A stretch of DNA of 64,000 nt from Nocardia aurea. Its GTDB lineage: Bacteria; Actinomycetota; Actinomycetes; Mycobacteriales; Mycobacteriaceae. The DNA lies in the NCBI RefSeq assembly GCF_003123685.1, contig NZ_QCYJ01000103.1, forward strand, positions 496,001 through 560,000, read 5' to 3'. The position numbers and the translations under genes were made by a program. The notes beneath the pieces are model-generated. The model did not search any database. It saw nothing but the letters and a program-made list of their open reading frames with translations, and was not told where the DNA came from. Below are positions 63,728 through 64,000 of the stretch, piece by piece; position 1 is the first letter of the stretch, and each line of letters opens with the position of its first letter.

Positions 63728-64000
63728 ATGACGTACGACGACGCCGGATGGCATACCGACTCGGTCAAGGATCTCGGTCTGCCGGAGGAAGCCGCGGGAA
63801 CGCACATCAGCATGTTCATGGCATGGCTGGCGCTGCACGATCTGGTCTCGGAAAAATCGGCCGCCAGCGCGCGGGGCCTACGCGATCGCTCGATCACACC
63901 CGATCGGTACCTGTTCGACAGTTGCTGCGGTGAGATCAACGCCGGATGGCTGAACGAGACCGGCCGGGAATTCACGGCGGCGGCCTACAAACACTATCTG
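63728..64000 (+). CDS. DUF7832-type protein, truncated by window end
   Basis: The first 91 codons of a gene running off the window. MTYDDAGWHTDSV, then EEAAGTHISMFMAWLALHDLVS, resembles the DUF7832 family of small proteins that start with a DDAxWH motif and occur in polymorphic-toxin and immunity contexts. A GGGGAGA site precedes ATG 63728. Its 3' part is not visible. Confidence 0.7.
   Translation, partial: MTYDDAGWHTDSVKDLGLPEEAAGTHISMFMAWLALHDLVSEKSAASARGLRDRSITPDRYLFDSCCGEINAGWLNETGREFTAAAYKHYL

Overview
This window is chromosomal DNA from a very GC-rich, mycolic-acid-type actinobacterium, most likely Nocardia or a close relative in the Mycobacteriales. The main reason is gene order. From about 5.7 to 29.1 kb and again from 50.0 to 56.0 kb the genes run as in the Mycobacterium tuberculosis interval Rv1473 to Rv1496: ABC-F ATPase, small HTH protein, acnR/acn, Rv1476-like protein, ripA, moxR, DUF58, VWA, fabG1, inhA, hemH, nfeD, stomatin, TVP38, mutA, mutB and meaB. 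An InhA-type enoyl reductase implies FAS-II/mycolate synthesis, and the lipoprotein at 29.3 kb is of a type I associate with Nocardia. Relatedness is inferred from remembered gene order, not from an alignment.

Layout. 0-5.5 kb (minus strand): an EthR-like TetR regulator with an alpha/beta hydrolase and a flavin monooxygenase, then a monomeric lycopene beta-cyclase and an SDR. 5.7-7.8 kb: ABC-F ATPase and a small HTH protein ending in a strong hairpin. 7.9-9.4 kb: a two-gene RiPP locus with a MvdD-like ATP-grasp ligase and a 153-residue putative graspetide precursor. 9.6-11.2 kb: thioesterase, cupin and a divergent MarR regulator around a large inverted repeat. 11.3-13.1 kb: a type VII secretion substrate operon (YbaB/EbfC-like, WXG100, CpnT-N-like) whose WXG100 gene is frameshifted by a 44-bp tandem duplication. 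13.1-16.7 kb: aconitase and AcnR with a near-consensus AcnR site. 16.9-25.3 kb: envelope genes, the FAS-II pair fabG1-inhA, and hemH. 25.4-29.1 kb: lipoprotein, secreted trypsin-like protease, stomatin/NfeD pair.

29.3-50.0 kb looks like an accessory block relative to M. tuberculosis. It holds a Nocardia-type lipoprotein, DUF3097, a CorA-like protein behind a 15-codon leader ORF, a MAS-like reducing polyketide synthase coupled to an MFS exporter and a PapA1/PapA3-like acyltransferase, a degenerate HtrA lacking catalytic His and Ser, a QueG-like Fe-S protein, DUF1059, and a TerD/PD-(D/E)XK fusion. 50.9-56.0 kb is the methylmalonyl-CoA mutase operon; it could supply methylmalonyl-CoA to the polyketide synthase if that enzyme uses it.

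56.1-64.0 kb: a deletion scar joining the 3' halves of a divergent flavin monooxygenase/TetR pair, a lipoprotein with a WXG-like partner, and a TetR-controlled operon (metal-dependent hydrolase, ferredoxin reductase, Baeyer-Villiger monooxygenase, SDR). The window ends inside a DUF7832-type gene. No tRNA, rRNA, CRISPR array or insertion sequence was recognised.
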